A DNA stretch of 64,000 nt from Flavobacterium cerinum. GTDB taxonomy: Bacteria; Bacteroidota; Bacteroidia; Flavobacteriales; Flavobacteriaceae. Positions 7,885 to 15,048 of the stretch are shown here, piece after piece. Below the pieces are notes generated by a model, which ran no database searches, was not told where the DNA came from, and worked only from the letters and a program-made list of their open reading frames with translations. The stretch lies in the NCBI RefSeq assembly GCF_004028155.1, contig NZ_SBII01000011.1:1-64000 (forward strand). The letters run 5' to 3'. The position numbers were made by a program, and so were the translations under genes. Numbering within the stretch: position 1 is the first letter of the stretch; each line of letters begins with the position of its first letter.

Positions 7885-8169
7885 TTATAATCTAATAATA
7901 CCTGTTATTACTGGTTTGCCACCGTTTAATGGCTGGAAAATTTCTACAATAGCTCTCCATATTACTTCTGCAGGAGGTATTGAAGCCGTACACTCAAAAC
8001 GGTAATTTGTTCCTGCTACAACTTGAGTTGAAACAGCTTGAGGAGTATAGTGTACTCCTACGTGGCCTTTCATTGCTTCGTCAAAAACTTTTTGGTCGTT
8101 TGGTGTTAGTTTGTGGTAAGGAGTCCATCCGCCTAGAACGACTCTTTCTGCTGTAACTTGATCAGACAT
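7885..8169 (-). CDS. Stefin/cystatin-like cysteine protease inhibitor
   Basis: This 94-residue protein lacks a signal peptide and matches the layout of stefins (type 1 cystatins), which inhibit papain-family proteases. It has an N-terminal double glycine (VLGGW, G13-G14), an alpha-helix-like segment (about 23-34), the hallmark QVVAG first hairpin loop (Q49-G53, in the context TQVVAGTNY, nearly identical to mammalian stefin A as I recall it), and a second-loop region at FQPLNGG (about 78-84) before a final strand. There are no disulphide pairs, as in stefins. Cystatins are rare in bacteria. The target could be a host, prey, phage or own protease. It is monocistronic. Confidence 0.75.
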   Translation of the reverse strand: MSDQVTAERVVLGGWTPYHKLTPNDQKVFDEAMKGHVGVHYTPQAVSTQVVAGTNYRFECTASIPPAEVIWRAIVEIFQPLNGGKPVITGIIRL

Positions 8170-8203
8170 AATTTTGTTGGTTTTTTTGTTTTTCCTACTC
8201 GTA

Positions 8204-8223
8204 AGGCTTTTCGGAAAACGCCT
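8204..8223. other. Hairpin upstream of the stefin-like gene
   Basis: AGGC...GCCT with an inner TTTTC/GAAAA stem lies 35-54 bases before the stefin-like ATG. On the plus strand it is followed by a T run, so it could be a plus-strand terminator; on the minus strand it would be a 5'-leader hairpin. Confidence 0.4.
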
Positions 8224-8358
8224 CGTTTTTTTGAGTGGTTTCTGTTTCCACTTTAGCTGTGCTATTTGACTGAAAAGTAATAATATATAATTGTGACTAA
8301 AGTCTATAAAATTGCAAATCAGTGTATTAATAAGTCAAAGCTAAGGCTTATATTGTGT

Positions 8359-8387
8359 AAAAAATCAGGTAGAAATACCTGATTTTT
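8359..8387 (+). terminator. Terminator-like hairpin in the 8.2-8.8 kb gene-free region
   Basis: A 12-bp stem (AAAAATCAGGTA/TACCTGATTTTT) with a tiny loop and symmetric A/T arms could end transcription on either strand. No ORF precedes it on the plus strand. Confidence 0.6.
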
Positions 8388-8446
8388 AGTGTTTTGTAAA
8401 AAAGTAAGCATAACATCATGCTAACTTATAATTTACATTGGCTTCC

Positions 8447-8454
8447 TACTTTTG
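8447..8454 (+). promoter_or_regulatory. Predicted -7 box of the candidate small RNA
   Basis: TACTTTTG matches TAnnTTTG. The expected start point, about 8459-8461, coincides with the first base of the RNA's closing stem. No good -33 element is seen. Confidence 0.5.
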
Positions 8455-8458
8455 CAGT

Positions 8459-8576
8459 ATCAATTACAGGATATCTATTAAGGTTGTTGTTGTGTAACCG
8501 ATCCAAGTAATGTAATTGTTAGTAGTTTGTTTAGGCAAAAATCCCTTTTCTGGTGTTGCAGAAAGGGGATTTTTTG
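8459..8576 (+). ncRNA. Candidate structured small RNA, about 118 nt
   Basis: There is no ORF on the plus strand here. The segment folds into a long bipartite hairpin: CAATTACA (8461-8468) with TGTAATTG (8511-8518), GGAT (8469-8472) with ATCC (8501-8504) and GGTT (8482-8485) with AACC (8496-8499). A linker and a 16-bp terminator hairpin (8537-8552 with 8559-8575, one G-T pair) with a T run complete it. A -7 promoter box lies at the right distance upstream. It ends over 200 bases before the next gene, so a free small RNA is likelier than a cis leader. I match it to no known family. Confidence 0.5.
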
Positions 8577-8783
8577 TTTTCAATTACTGCTGTAAAATTT
8601 TACTCGACTGAACTGTGTCAATACTCGGCGAAAGCCCTCGAATTCTAAGTTGCCAGTTTCTCCGGAAAATTTATAACTAATTTCGTTTTTTTTATAAGTC
8701 CCATGTTTGTCCTGTTTCGTTTTTTTGTTAAAAACAATAGGGTTTTTTAATGTGTTAACAGATGTGTGTTTATTTTGATTGAA

Positions 8784-9167
8784 ATGAAAATGAAAAAACG
8801 AATAATTATTACTCTGGTGTTTTTGATAGGAACAGGAGCCCTGCTTTATGGTTTTTTGTATAAAGAAGCTAGAGATGTAAGCAATGAAGCTTCTGCTTTT
8901 ACGGTTACAGCAAAAAAGCTGTCTGATGAATACTTGGCAAATACAGTACATGCAGATGCTAAGTATCTAAACAAAACCATTGATCTTAATGGAGTAGTGA
9001 CCGATGTTAAAGATTCTTTAGTAATTATTAATCATAAAGTGGTGTGTGGTTTTGATACCGCAATAGGCAATCCCGGAATTAATAAAAACATAACGATAAA
9101 AGGAAGATGTATTGGGTTTGATGAACTTTTTGGAGAAGTAAAGCTCGATCAGTGCACGATTAAATAA
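8784..9167 (+). CDS. Membrane-anchored OB-fold (tRNA_anti-like) protein
   Basis: A protein of about 127 residues with an N-terminal signal anchor (KKRIIITLVFLIGTGALLYGF) and a C-terminal OB-fold-like domain with strands TIDLNGVVTDVKDSLVIINH and ITIKGRCIGFDELFGEVKLDQCTI. This pattern is found in putative OB-fold lipoproteins and tRNA_anti-like proteins of Bacteroidota. ATG 8784 gives MKMKK; 8790 is a possible alternative. The upstream ATG at 8766 would put extra residues before the signal and is less likely. It is the first gene of a tightly spaced run through 13655. Its role there is unknown; the domain may bind an oligosaccharide or cofactor. Confidence 0.7.
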   Translation: MKMKKRIIITLVFLIGTGALLYGFLYKEARDVSNEASAFTVTAKKLSDEYLANTVHADAKYLNKTIDLNGVVTDVKDSLVIINHKVVCGFDTAIGNPGINKNITIKGRCIGFDELFGEVKLDQCTIK

Positions 9168-9177
9168 ATTGCTAAAC

Positions 9178-10023
9178 ATGAATAGATTTTTTTTATTAAC
9201 AGCATGTCTGCTGGGGATAACTTTTAGTTATGCTCAGGATGATCTGCTTTCTGAACTGGATTCCACTCAGGTGTCCGACAGTTATGCAACTGCTGCCTTT
9301 AAAGGACTGCAGATTGTAACACTGCAAACCACAAAAATGCCTGCTAAAAAGGAAGTGTACTTTGTCGTATCCCATAGGTTTGGTACTGTAAAAGATGGGT
9401 TTTCTGAATTTTTTGGTCTCGATCAGGCAACCACTAAAATTGGAGGTGTATATGGTATAACCGACTGGCTTTCTGTAAGTGCTTCGAGGCATACGCTGCT
9501 TAAAGTGTATGAAGCAGGTTTAAAGTATAGGGTGGCCAGACAAAGTGCCGATTTCCCTGTAGATATCGTAGGTTACAATACTGTTGATATTAACTCCTTA
9601 TTTAAAAAAGAAGATTACCCGAAAATCGAATTCTCAGACCGGCTTACTTATATCACACAGGTTTTGATATCGAGAAAAATATCAGAGAAATTATCATTGC
9701 AACTAGTGCCGTCTTATATCCATAAGAATTTACATAATCCTGCTCTTGAGAACAATAATCAGTTTTCTATGGGTGCCGGAGGGAGAATGAAGTTAACGAA
9801 ACGTCTTTCGGTAAATGTTGAATACATGCACAATTTTGACAAGCCTGATTTTTATACCAATCCATTATCGATAGGATTGGATCTCGAAACTGGAGGGCAT
9901 ATTTTTCAATTGCTGTTTACCAATTCTCAGGCAATGACCGAGAGTGGCTATGTAACCAATGCTGCGGGAGATTGGGGTAAAGGAGATTTTTTCTTTGGGT
10001 TTAATTTATACAGGGTTTTTTAA
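9178..10023 (+). CDS. DUF5777-family beta-barrel protein
   Basis: About 281 residues. A signal peptide ends in SYAQ, and the mature part is built of amphipathic beta-strands with the family's typical opening (AFKGLQIVTLQTTKMPAKKEVYFVVSHRFG) and barrel strands such as VYGITDWLSVSASRH and KLSLQLVPSYIH, ending on an aromatic (RVF). An outer-membrane location is inferred. DUF5777 proteins in Bacteroidota commonly accompany c-type cytochrome and YceI genes, as here. The start is ATG 9178 rather than the TTG nine bases earlier. The cytochrome gene begins one base after its stop, indicating translational coupling. Confidence 0.78.
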   Translation: MNRFFLLTACLLGITFSYAQDDLLSELDSTQVSDSYATAAFKGLQIVTLQTTKMPAKKEVYFVVSHRFGTVKDGFSEFFGLDQATTKIGGVYGITDWLSVSASRHTLLKVYEAGLKYRVARQSADFPVDIVGYNTVDINSLFKKEDYPKIEFSDRLTYITQVLISRKISEKLSLQLVPSYIHKNLHNPALENNNQFSMGAGGRMKLTKRLSVNVEYMHNFDKPDFYTNPLSIGLDLETGGHIFQLLFTNSQAMTESGYVTNAAGDWGKGDFFFGFNLYRVF

Positions 10024-10024
10024 T

Positions 10025-10387
10025 ATGAAAATGAAACGATATTTAAGTATAGCCGTAGTAGTAATGGCTTTGTATAGTTGTGAATCTCATACCTATGAGG
10101 ATTTGGAAGTACCAACTATTATAGTAGATAAAGTAACCTATGATGCCGATGTGAAACCGATCATTGATGCCAACTGTATTAGCTGTCACTCAGAAAATGG
10201 AAGTTTTCCTTATAGAAAATTACTTACCTACAGCCAGGTTAGAGATGCGATAGAAACATCTGTTTTACTGGAACGCATACAGTTGCAAAATGGAGAAGAT
10301 GGAATAATGCCGCAAACAGGCAGAATGCCACAGGATAAAATTAACATCATCCTGAAATGGAAAGAGGATGGTCTTCTTGAAAATTAA
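10025..10387 (+). CDS. c-type cytochrome lipoprotein (monohaem)
   Basis: A 120-residue lipoprotein with the lipid-anchoring cysteine at C19 (ALYSC) and one covalent haem motif C51-I-S-C54-H55. The VTYDADVKPIIDANC lead-in and the downstream GIMPQTGRMP segment, which supplies a candidate distal methionine ligand, are typical of small cytochrome c domains of the planctomycete type. It should be anchored to a membrane leaflet facing the periplasm or outside. The short spacing to its neighbours links it to the DUF5777 barrel and YceI protein, suggesting an electron-transfer role. Confidence 0.88.
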   Translation: MKMKRYLSIAVVVMALYSCESHTYEDLEVPTIIVDKVTYDADVKPIIDANCISCHSENGSFPYRKLLTYSQVRDAIETSVLLERIQLQNGEDGIMPQTGRMPQDKINIILKWKEDGLLEN

Positions 10388-10401
10388 AAAAGAATAATGC
10401 T

Positions 10402-10956
10402 ATGAAAACAAGATTCTTAGAGTTTATACTATGTATGGTTTTTATCCTTGTGTCGGCCTGTTTTTATGGACAGAAGTACAGTACAAGAACCGGTAATTTA
10501 AAATTTGAGGCTTCGATGTCTTCTTTTGAGGAAGTAGCTGCCGAAAACAAAACTGCATCGGCGGTACTGGAATCGTCAAAGGGTGATCTGGCTGTTTTGG
10601 CACTCATGAAAGGCTTCCGTTTTAAAGTTGCTCTGATGGAAGAACACTTTAATGAGAACTATGTGGAGTCGGACAAATATCCAAAAGCATCTTTTAAAGG
10701 AAAAATAGAAGGCTTTGACGCTTCTAAGCTTTCTACTGATGCTAAATCGTTCACAGTTACAGGAGAATTGACACTGCACGGAAAAACGAAGAAAGTAACT
10801 GATGTGGCAAAAATTTCTAAAGCGGGTGACACTATAACCATAATAGGTGGTTTTGATGTAAAACCTGGAGATTTTGATATCGAAATCCCAAAGCTGGTAA
10901 GTAAAAAAGTATCCGAAAAAATAGCTGTTACTTATAACCTGATTTTATCTAAATAA
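10402..10956 (+). CDS. YceI family periplasmic protein
   Basis: A 184-residue secreted protein: signal peptide (about 1-24), then a lipocalin-like YceI barrel with the family segments FEASMSSFEEVAAENK, MEEHFNENYVESDKYPKASFKG and TVTGELTLHGKTKKVT. YceI proteins bind polyisoprenoid quinones or related amphiphiles in the periplasm. The length is normal. Its place between a cytochrome c gene and an ankyrin gene, with 14- and 6-base gaps, suggests it carries a lipid or quinone for the same system. Confidence 0.9.
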   Translation: MKTRFLEFILCMVFILVSACFYGQKYSTRTGNLKFEASMSSFEEVAAENKTASAVLESSKGDLAVLALMKGFRFKVALMEEHFNENYVESDKYPKASFKGKIEGFDASKLSTDAKSFTVTGELTLHGKTKKVTDVAKISKAGDTITIIGGFDVKPGDFDIEIPKLVSKKVSEKIAVTYNLILSK

Positions 10957-10962
10957 GCACTT

Positions 10963-11484
10963 ATGAAAAAAATATTCTCACTCCTGATTTTAGTGACTGC
11001 ATTTTGCAGTGCTCAGGTAAAACCTAAAGATGTGTTTGATGTTGCGCGCTCGGGCTCGGTAGAAGAAATGAAAGCTTTGGTGCAAAAAAATAAAGACACC
11101 ATAAATGCTGTAAATCATAGTGGATTCACACCATTGATACTGGCTTGCTACAGAGGCAATAGTACTGTGGCAGAATACCTGGCGAAGATGGTAAAGGACA
11201 TTAACTACAACAGTTCAAGCGGCACTGCACTGGCGGCAGCTGCAGTTAAGGGTAATGCCGCACTGGTAAAAGTACTATTAGAAAATAAGGCAAATCCTAA
11301 TGTTGCCGATGCAATGGGAATGACACCGCTGCTTTATGCTACCCAATTCGAAAATAAAGAAATTATGGCCTTGCTGATAAAGTACAATGCAGATAAAAAA
11401 CTGGCCAATAAAGAAGGTAAATCTGCAATGGATTATGCTGTTTTTACAAAGAATGAAGAGGTGATAAAATTATTAAAAAACTAA
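10963..11484 (+). CDS. Periplasmic ankyrin-repeat protein
   Basis: 173 residues: a signal peptide (about 1-17, FCSAQ) and four to five ankyrin repeats, visible as [77 protein letters not shown] and GKSAMDYA. Small exported ankyrin proteins often sit beside redox or peroxide-defence genes and probably mediate protein contacts. It lies 6 bases after the YceI gene and 20 before the DOMON/T9SS gene. Confidence 0.88.
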   Translation: MKKIFSLLILVTAFCSAQVKPKDVFDVARSGSVEEMKALVQKNKDTINAVNHSGFTPLILACYRGNSTVAEYLAKMVKDINYNSSSGTALAAAAVKGNAALVKVLLENKANPNVADAMGMTPLLYATQFENKEIMALLIKYNADKKLANKEGKSAMDYAVFTKNEEVIKLLKN

Positions 11485-11504
11485 ACTCCAATAAATTAAG
11501 CAAT

Positions 11505-13655
11505 ATGAAAAGAATTTTACTACTTACAGCTTTACTTTTGGGCACCGTAGCTATACGGGCACAGAGTAAAGCTACAGCAACAGTGAACCTCTTAACGGGG
11601 ATGACTGCAAAAATAGAACTTAACAATACAACAACGACTGCCACGCTAACACTTACCGGTCCGTCAGACAGATGGTTTGGATTGCAAATTGGTTCTTTTG
11701 GGAATAATGGTGGTATGCAGGAAGGAAGCGACGTTGTATATTATAACGGAACTACACTTATAGATGCCTTTCAGAATGGCGTTGGTGCTATTCCGTCTGT
11801 AGATACAAATAACTGGACGATGACATCTAATACTACTGCCGGTACAACAAGAACTATAGTAGCTACAAGAGCTTTTAGTACAGGCAGTACAGACGATTAT
11901 ACAATTGTATATGCAGATCCAAATATTGACTTTGCTTACGCCAGGGCTTTAACTGCTACTTATGCAATGTTAAGCCACGGCTCAAACTTTGGGTATAGTT
12001 TAAATAATACGTTTAACTGTATTGCACCACCTGCGCCTACGGCGACGGCTCAAACTTTTTGTGCAGGAGCAACAGTTGCTAACTTAGTAGCCACAGGAGC
12101 TGCAGGCGCCACTTTTAAATGGTATGCCGCTGCTACAGGTGGCACAGCGTTAGCTGCTACAACAGTATTGACTACAGGTACAACCTATCATGTGGCACAA
12201 GTGGTGGGAGAATGCGAAAGTACTACACGTACAGCAGTTACTGTAACTGTTACTACTGTTCCATTACCTACTGCACCAAACAACTTCGAGTTTTGTTCTC
12301 CAAAAACAGTGGCAGCTTTAACGGCTACAGGTCAGACGGGAGCTACATTCAAATGGTATACTACACTTACCGGCGGAACTGCATTGGTCAATACAGCAGC
12401 ATTACCTGCAGGAACATATTATGTATCACAAACAGTAGGTGATTGTACAAGTGCACGACGTGAGGTACATGTAATCTATTTTACTATTGCTAAGCCAACG
12501 GTGCCGGATACAACTTTAGAATTTTGTTCAGAGAAAAGAATATCCGATCTAACAGCTACAGGTCAGCCGGGAGCAATATTCAAATGGTATGAAAATGTTA
12601 CAGGCGGTGATGTACTAGCGGGTACAACCGTGCTTCTTGCAGGGAATTACTTTGTGTCGCAAACGGTTGGAGATTGTGTGAGCGAAAGACAGGAAGTAAC
12701 AATAACATATGCTCCATTGGCTAAACCATCTGTACCGGATGAAACACCTTCGGTTTGCCCGGGTACTACAGTTGCAAACCTTACAGTTACAGGTGCTGCC
12801 GGAGCGGTGTTTAAATGGTATACTACTGAAGAAGGCGGAGAACCACTTGCGGGTACAACTCCGGTGGTTGCAGGAAATTATTATGTGTCGCAAACTGTTG
12901 GTGAATGTGTAAGTACACGACGTCATGTTATTGTATCAATAGAAGTATTACCAATACCGGAAGCTGAGCATAACCAAACTTTTTGTGAGGGTGCTACTGT
13001 AGAAGATCTAATGGCTACAGGATTGACAGGTGCGGTAATCAGATGGCATAAACCTCAAACAAGTGCACCTTTAGCAGGGAATACCGTTTTAGTAGCTGGT
13101 CCTTACTATGTGAGGCAGTTGGCAAATGGCTGTGAAAGTGCTTTTAAAGAAGTTGTGGTAACCTTGCTTCCAAAACCGGCTGTTCCGGGAGGTGCAGCTA
13201 CACAAACCTTTGAAGAAGGTGAGACAGTAAGTGATTTTACGATCTCTATACTTGTAGGCGCTACAGTGAAATGGTATATTATGGATGGTGGACAGCTTGT
13301 GCTTGTTCCTGCTACGCAACCGTTAGTAGATGGTAAAGAATATTATGTTACCCAAACTGTAGGAGATTGTGAAAGTGAGCCGCTAAAAATTACAGCCGAC
13401 AAAGTTTTATCAAATACATTTTTTGATTTTAAAGGGCTTATGGTATATCCAAACCCTGTAACCGATGTACTTACGGTTTCAAATAAAGATATGATCTCTC
13501 AAATTACGGTTATAAATCTTTTAGGGCAAACGGTAATTTCTCAGAAAGCGAATAGTGAAAAAGTGGAGGTTAATACATCTAAACTACAAAACGGTACTTA
13601 TCTTTTAAAAGTAACCACTTCTTATGGTGAAGCTACTTTAAAAGTGATTAAATAA
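11505..13655 (+). CDS. T9SS-secreted DOMON-like protein with six Ig-like repeats
   Basis: 716 residues. A signal peptide (about 1-20) is followed by a DOMON-like beta-sandwich (about 25-165) with the typical RWFGLQIG...MQEGSDVV...LIDAF course. Its M71 (GGMQEGSD) and H158 (LSHG) are placed like the Met and His haem ligands of DOMON cytochromes. Six Ig-like repeats of about 77 residues follow (176-635), each with FKWY and [12 protein letters not shown] cores and a conserved cysteine pair in most. The C-terminus (about 636-716) is a type A T9SS sorting domain ([12 protein letters not shown]...GQTV...GTYLLKV). It should be secreted to the cell surface and may bind haem or sugar. It is the last gene of the redox-like run. 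Confidence 0.82.
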   Translation: MKRILLLTALLLGTVAIRAQSKATATVNLLTGMTAKIELNNTTTTATLTLTGPSDRWFGLQIGSFGNNGGMQEGSDVVYYNGTTLIDAFQNGVGAIPSVDTNNWTMTSNTTAGTTRTIVATRAFSTGSTDDYTIVYADPNIDFAYARALTATYAMLSHGSNFGYSLNNTFNCIAPPAPTATAQTFCAGATVANLVATGAAGATFKWYAAATGGTALAATTVLTTGTTYHVAQVVGECESTTRTAVTVTVTTVPLPTAPNNFEFCSPKTVAALTATGQTGATFKWYTTLTGGTALVNTAALPAGTYYVSQTVGDCTSARREVHVIYFTIAKPTVPDTTLEFCSEKRISDLTATGQPGAIFKWYENVTGGDVLAGTTVLLAGNYFVSQTVGDCVSERQEVTITYAPLAKPSVPDETPSVCPGTTVANLTVTGAAGAVFKWYTTEEGGEPLAGTTPVVAGNYYVSQTVGECVSTRRHVIVSIEVLPIPEAEHNQTFCEGATVEDLMATGLTGAVIRWHKPQTSAPLAGNTVLVAGPYYVRQLANGCESAFKEVVVTLLPKPAVPGGAATQTFEEGETVSDFTISILVGATVKWYIMDGGQLVLVPATQPLVDGKEYYVTQTVGDCESEPLKITADKVLSNTFFDFKGLMVYPNPVTDVLTVSNKDMISQITVINLLGQTVISQKANSEKVEVNTSKLQNGTYLLKVTTSYGEATLKVIK
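12030..13410 (+). repeat. Six tandem repeats of about 231 bp inside the T9SS protein gene
   Basis: Repeat starts are near 12030, 12261, 12492, 12723, 12957 and 13172. Repeats 1-4 are close to each other (shared ATGxxGAxFKWY and cysteine-flanked VGxC segments); repeats 5 and 6 have diverged, and repeat 6 lacks the first cysteine. This suggests recent internal duplication of the central units. Confidence 0.85.
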
Positions 13656-13679
13656 TTTAGTTTTTAATTGATTGTGTGT

Positions 13680-13709
13680 AAAAGGCTTCCTTACGGAAGC
13701 CTTTTTATT
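13680..13709. terminator. Bidirectional terminator
   Basis: AAAGGCTTCC (13681-13690) pairs with GGAAGCCTTT (13695-13704) around a 4-base loop. It separates two convergent genes, and the minus-strand stop codon directly adjoins it. Confidence 0.9.
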
Positions 13710-14286
13710 TACAGAATTTTTTTATGGCTTTCATACTTTTTTTGTCTCCCAGTTCATAGGCTTTATGAAGGTCTTTGCAGCCTTCATCTAAAAGCCCCAT
13801 CTTGATGTAGTTTATTCCTCTGTTGTTATAAGCAGCAGCGTTTTTTGGATCTAATGTTATTGCCATAGAGGAGTCTTGTGTAGCACCAAAATGGTCTTTT
13901 AAGTCGTACTTACATATAGCCCTATTGTTATAAGCGTAAGGATTGTCTGGGTTTATGGTAATAGATTTAGAGAAATCGGCAATGGCGCCATGTAGTAGCT
14001 GTAAATCCATTTTAGCCAATCCTCGGTTGTAGTAAATCTTAAAGTTTTCAGGATCAAGAATAAGCGATTTATCATAATCGTTTACGGCAGCTTGAAAATC
14101 GAGATGATCGTGACGGATTCCACCTCGTTTATAATAAAAATCTGCCGTTGTAGAATCGTTTGCTTTATTATATTCGGTTATGGCTTTGTTATATTTTTTT
14201 AAAAGATTTTTATCTTGTTTGTCTAATTGTGCCATCGCATTCAATGAAAACAAGAAAAATAAACAGTACAGTAAAGAGTTTTTCAT
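13705..14286 (-). CDS. Secreted TPR-repeat protein
   Basis: 193 residues: a signal peptide (about 1-19, NAMAQ) and at least three clear TPR units (DFYYKRGGIRHDHLDFQAAVNDYDKS, KIYYNRGLAKMDLQLLHGAIADFSKS, YAYNNRAICKYDLKDHFGATQDSS and YNNRGINYIKMGLLDEGCKDL segments, with ILDP/INPD turns). It is probably a periplasmic protein-interaction module with no enzymatic domain. It is a single gene that shares a terminator with the convergent T9SS protein gene. Confidence 0.85.
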   Translation of the reverse strand: MKNSLLYCLFFLFSLNAMAQLDKQDKNLLKKYNKAITEYNKANDSTTADFYYKRGGIRHDHLDFQAAVNDYDKSLILDPENFKIYYNRGLAKMDLQLLHGAIADFSKSITINPDNPYAYNNRAICKYDLKDHFGATQDSSMAITLDPKNAAAYNNRGINYIKMGLLDEGCKDLHKAYELGDKKSMKAIKKFCK

Positions 14287-14366
14287 AATTATGATTTCTT
14301 TGATTTGTGAAAATATTAATTTTTTAAATAAAAGCCAGTCAATTAATTAAAAATAAAATAAATATG

Positions 14367-14374
14367 TATTTTTG
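14367..14374 (+). promoter_or_regulatory. Predicted -7 box for the gene at 14399
   Basis: TATTTTTG fits TAnnTTTG. Transcription would start near 14380, which supports ATG 14399 over an upstream TTG at 14372 that lies inside the box. Confidence 0.55.
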
Positions 14375-14398
14375 GGTAAATTTAATCAGATAAATCAT

Positions 14399-15004
14399 AT
14401 GAAAAAAATTGTACTTTTAGCCTTATTGTTTGCTTCTACTTTGAGTTTTGCTCAAGATATAGATGTGAAAAAAGGGGATTTCAAATTTTTAAGCGGACAG
14501 AAAGAACTTAATGTTGAATTTACTTATGACAATGTAAAACTCCTTAAGGAGAACCTTACAAATGCAGAGTATGTTTCTGAAAGAGTAGCCGATCTTAATA
14601 AAAAAAGTAAAGGTAACGGTGATGCCTGGAAAAAGAGATGGGATGCATCACCACAAATGATATGGAATCCTAAATTTATTGAGCTTTTAAGCAAGTATTA
14701 TGGTAACGAGAAAAATGTAACGGTACAGGAAGGTTTAAATGATGCAAAATATACACTTATTGTAGACGTTGTTTGGCTTTACCCGGGATGGGATGCAGCA
14801 GTAATGAAGCAGCCGGCAAAGGTATCTACTGTTTTGCGTTTTGTTGAAACCGCAAATAGAAGCAACGTTTTACTGGAGATCGAGACTGATAAAGCTCCTG
14901 GTGACCAGTGGGGAAGCAACTTTAGCAATGAATCAAGAATTGGAGAAGGTTTTGCTAAAACTGCAAAATCAATTGCTAAAATGATGGTGAAAAAAACAAA
15001 ATAA
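14399..15004 (+). CDS. Secreted protein of unknown function
   Basis: 201 residues with a clean signal peptide (MKKIVLLALLFASTLSFAQ). The mature part starts DIDVKKGDFKFLSGQKELNVEFTYDN and has an alpha/beta pattern, a WKKRWDASP segment and a C-terminal helix rich in lysine. I recognise this type as a flavobacterial conserved hypothetical, but no function is known to me. It is alone between its own promoter and a terminator shared with the convergent halogenase-like gene, so linkage to the pigment locus is not evident. Confidence 0.75.
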   Translation: MKKIVLLALLFASTLSFAQDIDVKKGDFKFLSGQKELNVEFTYDNVKLLKENLTNAEYVSERVADLNKKSKGNGDAWKKRWDASPQMIWNPKFIELLSKYYGNEKNVTVQEGLNDAKYTLIVDVVWLYPGWDAAVMKQPAKVSTVLRFVETANRSNVLLEIETDKAPGDQWGSNFSNESRIGEGFAKTAKSIAKMMVKKTK

Positions 15005-15020
15005 TTTTGTTTTCGTATAT

Positions 15021-15048
15021 AAAAAAAGCGCCTATTCGGCGCTTTTTT
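15021..15048. terminator. Terminator overlapping the halogenase-like gene 3' end
   Basis: GCGCC-TATTC-GGCGC extended by A/T arms and a T run. On the plus strand it ends the secreted-protein gene; on the minus strand it overlaps the last codons and stop of the halogenase-like gene. Confidence 0.85.

Noticed and set aside
8580..8951. Minus-strand open frame of 123 codons upstream of and across the OB-fold gene start
   Set aside because: Composition is unlike a real protein (Cys/Phe/Ser/Lys-rich without domain pattern), and it overlaps the better-supported plus-strand gene with a signal anchor.
12030..13410. CRISPR-like or DNA-level repeat array
   Set aside because: The periodicity is 231 bp within a coding frame and reflects protein Ig-like domains.
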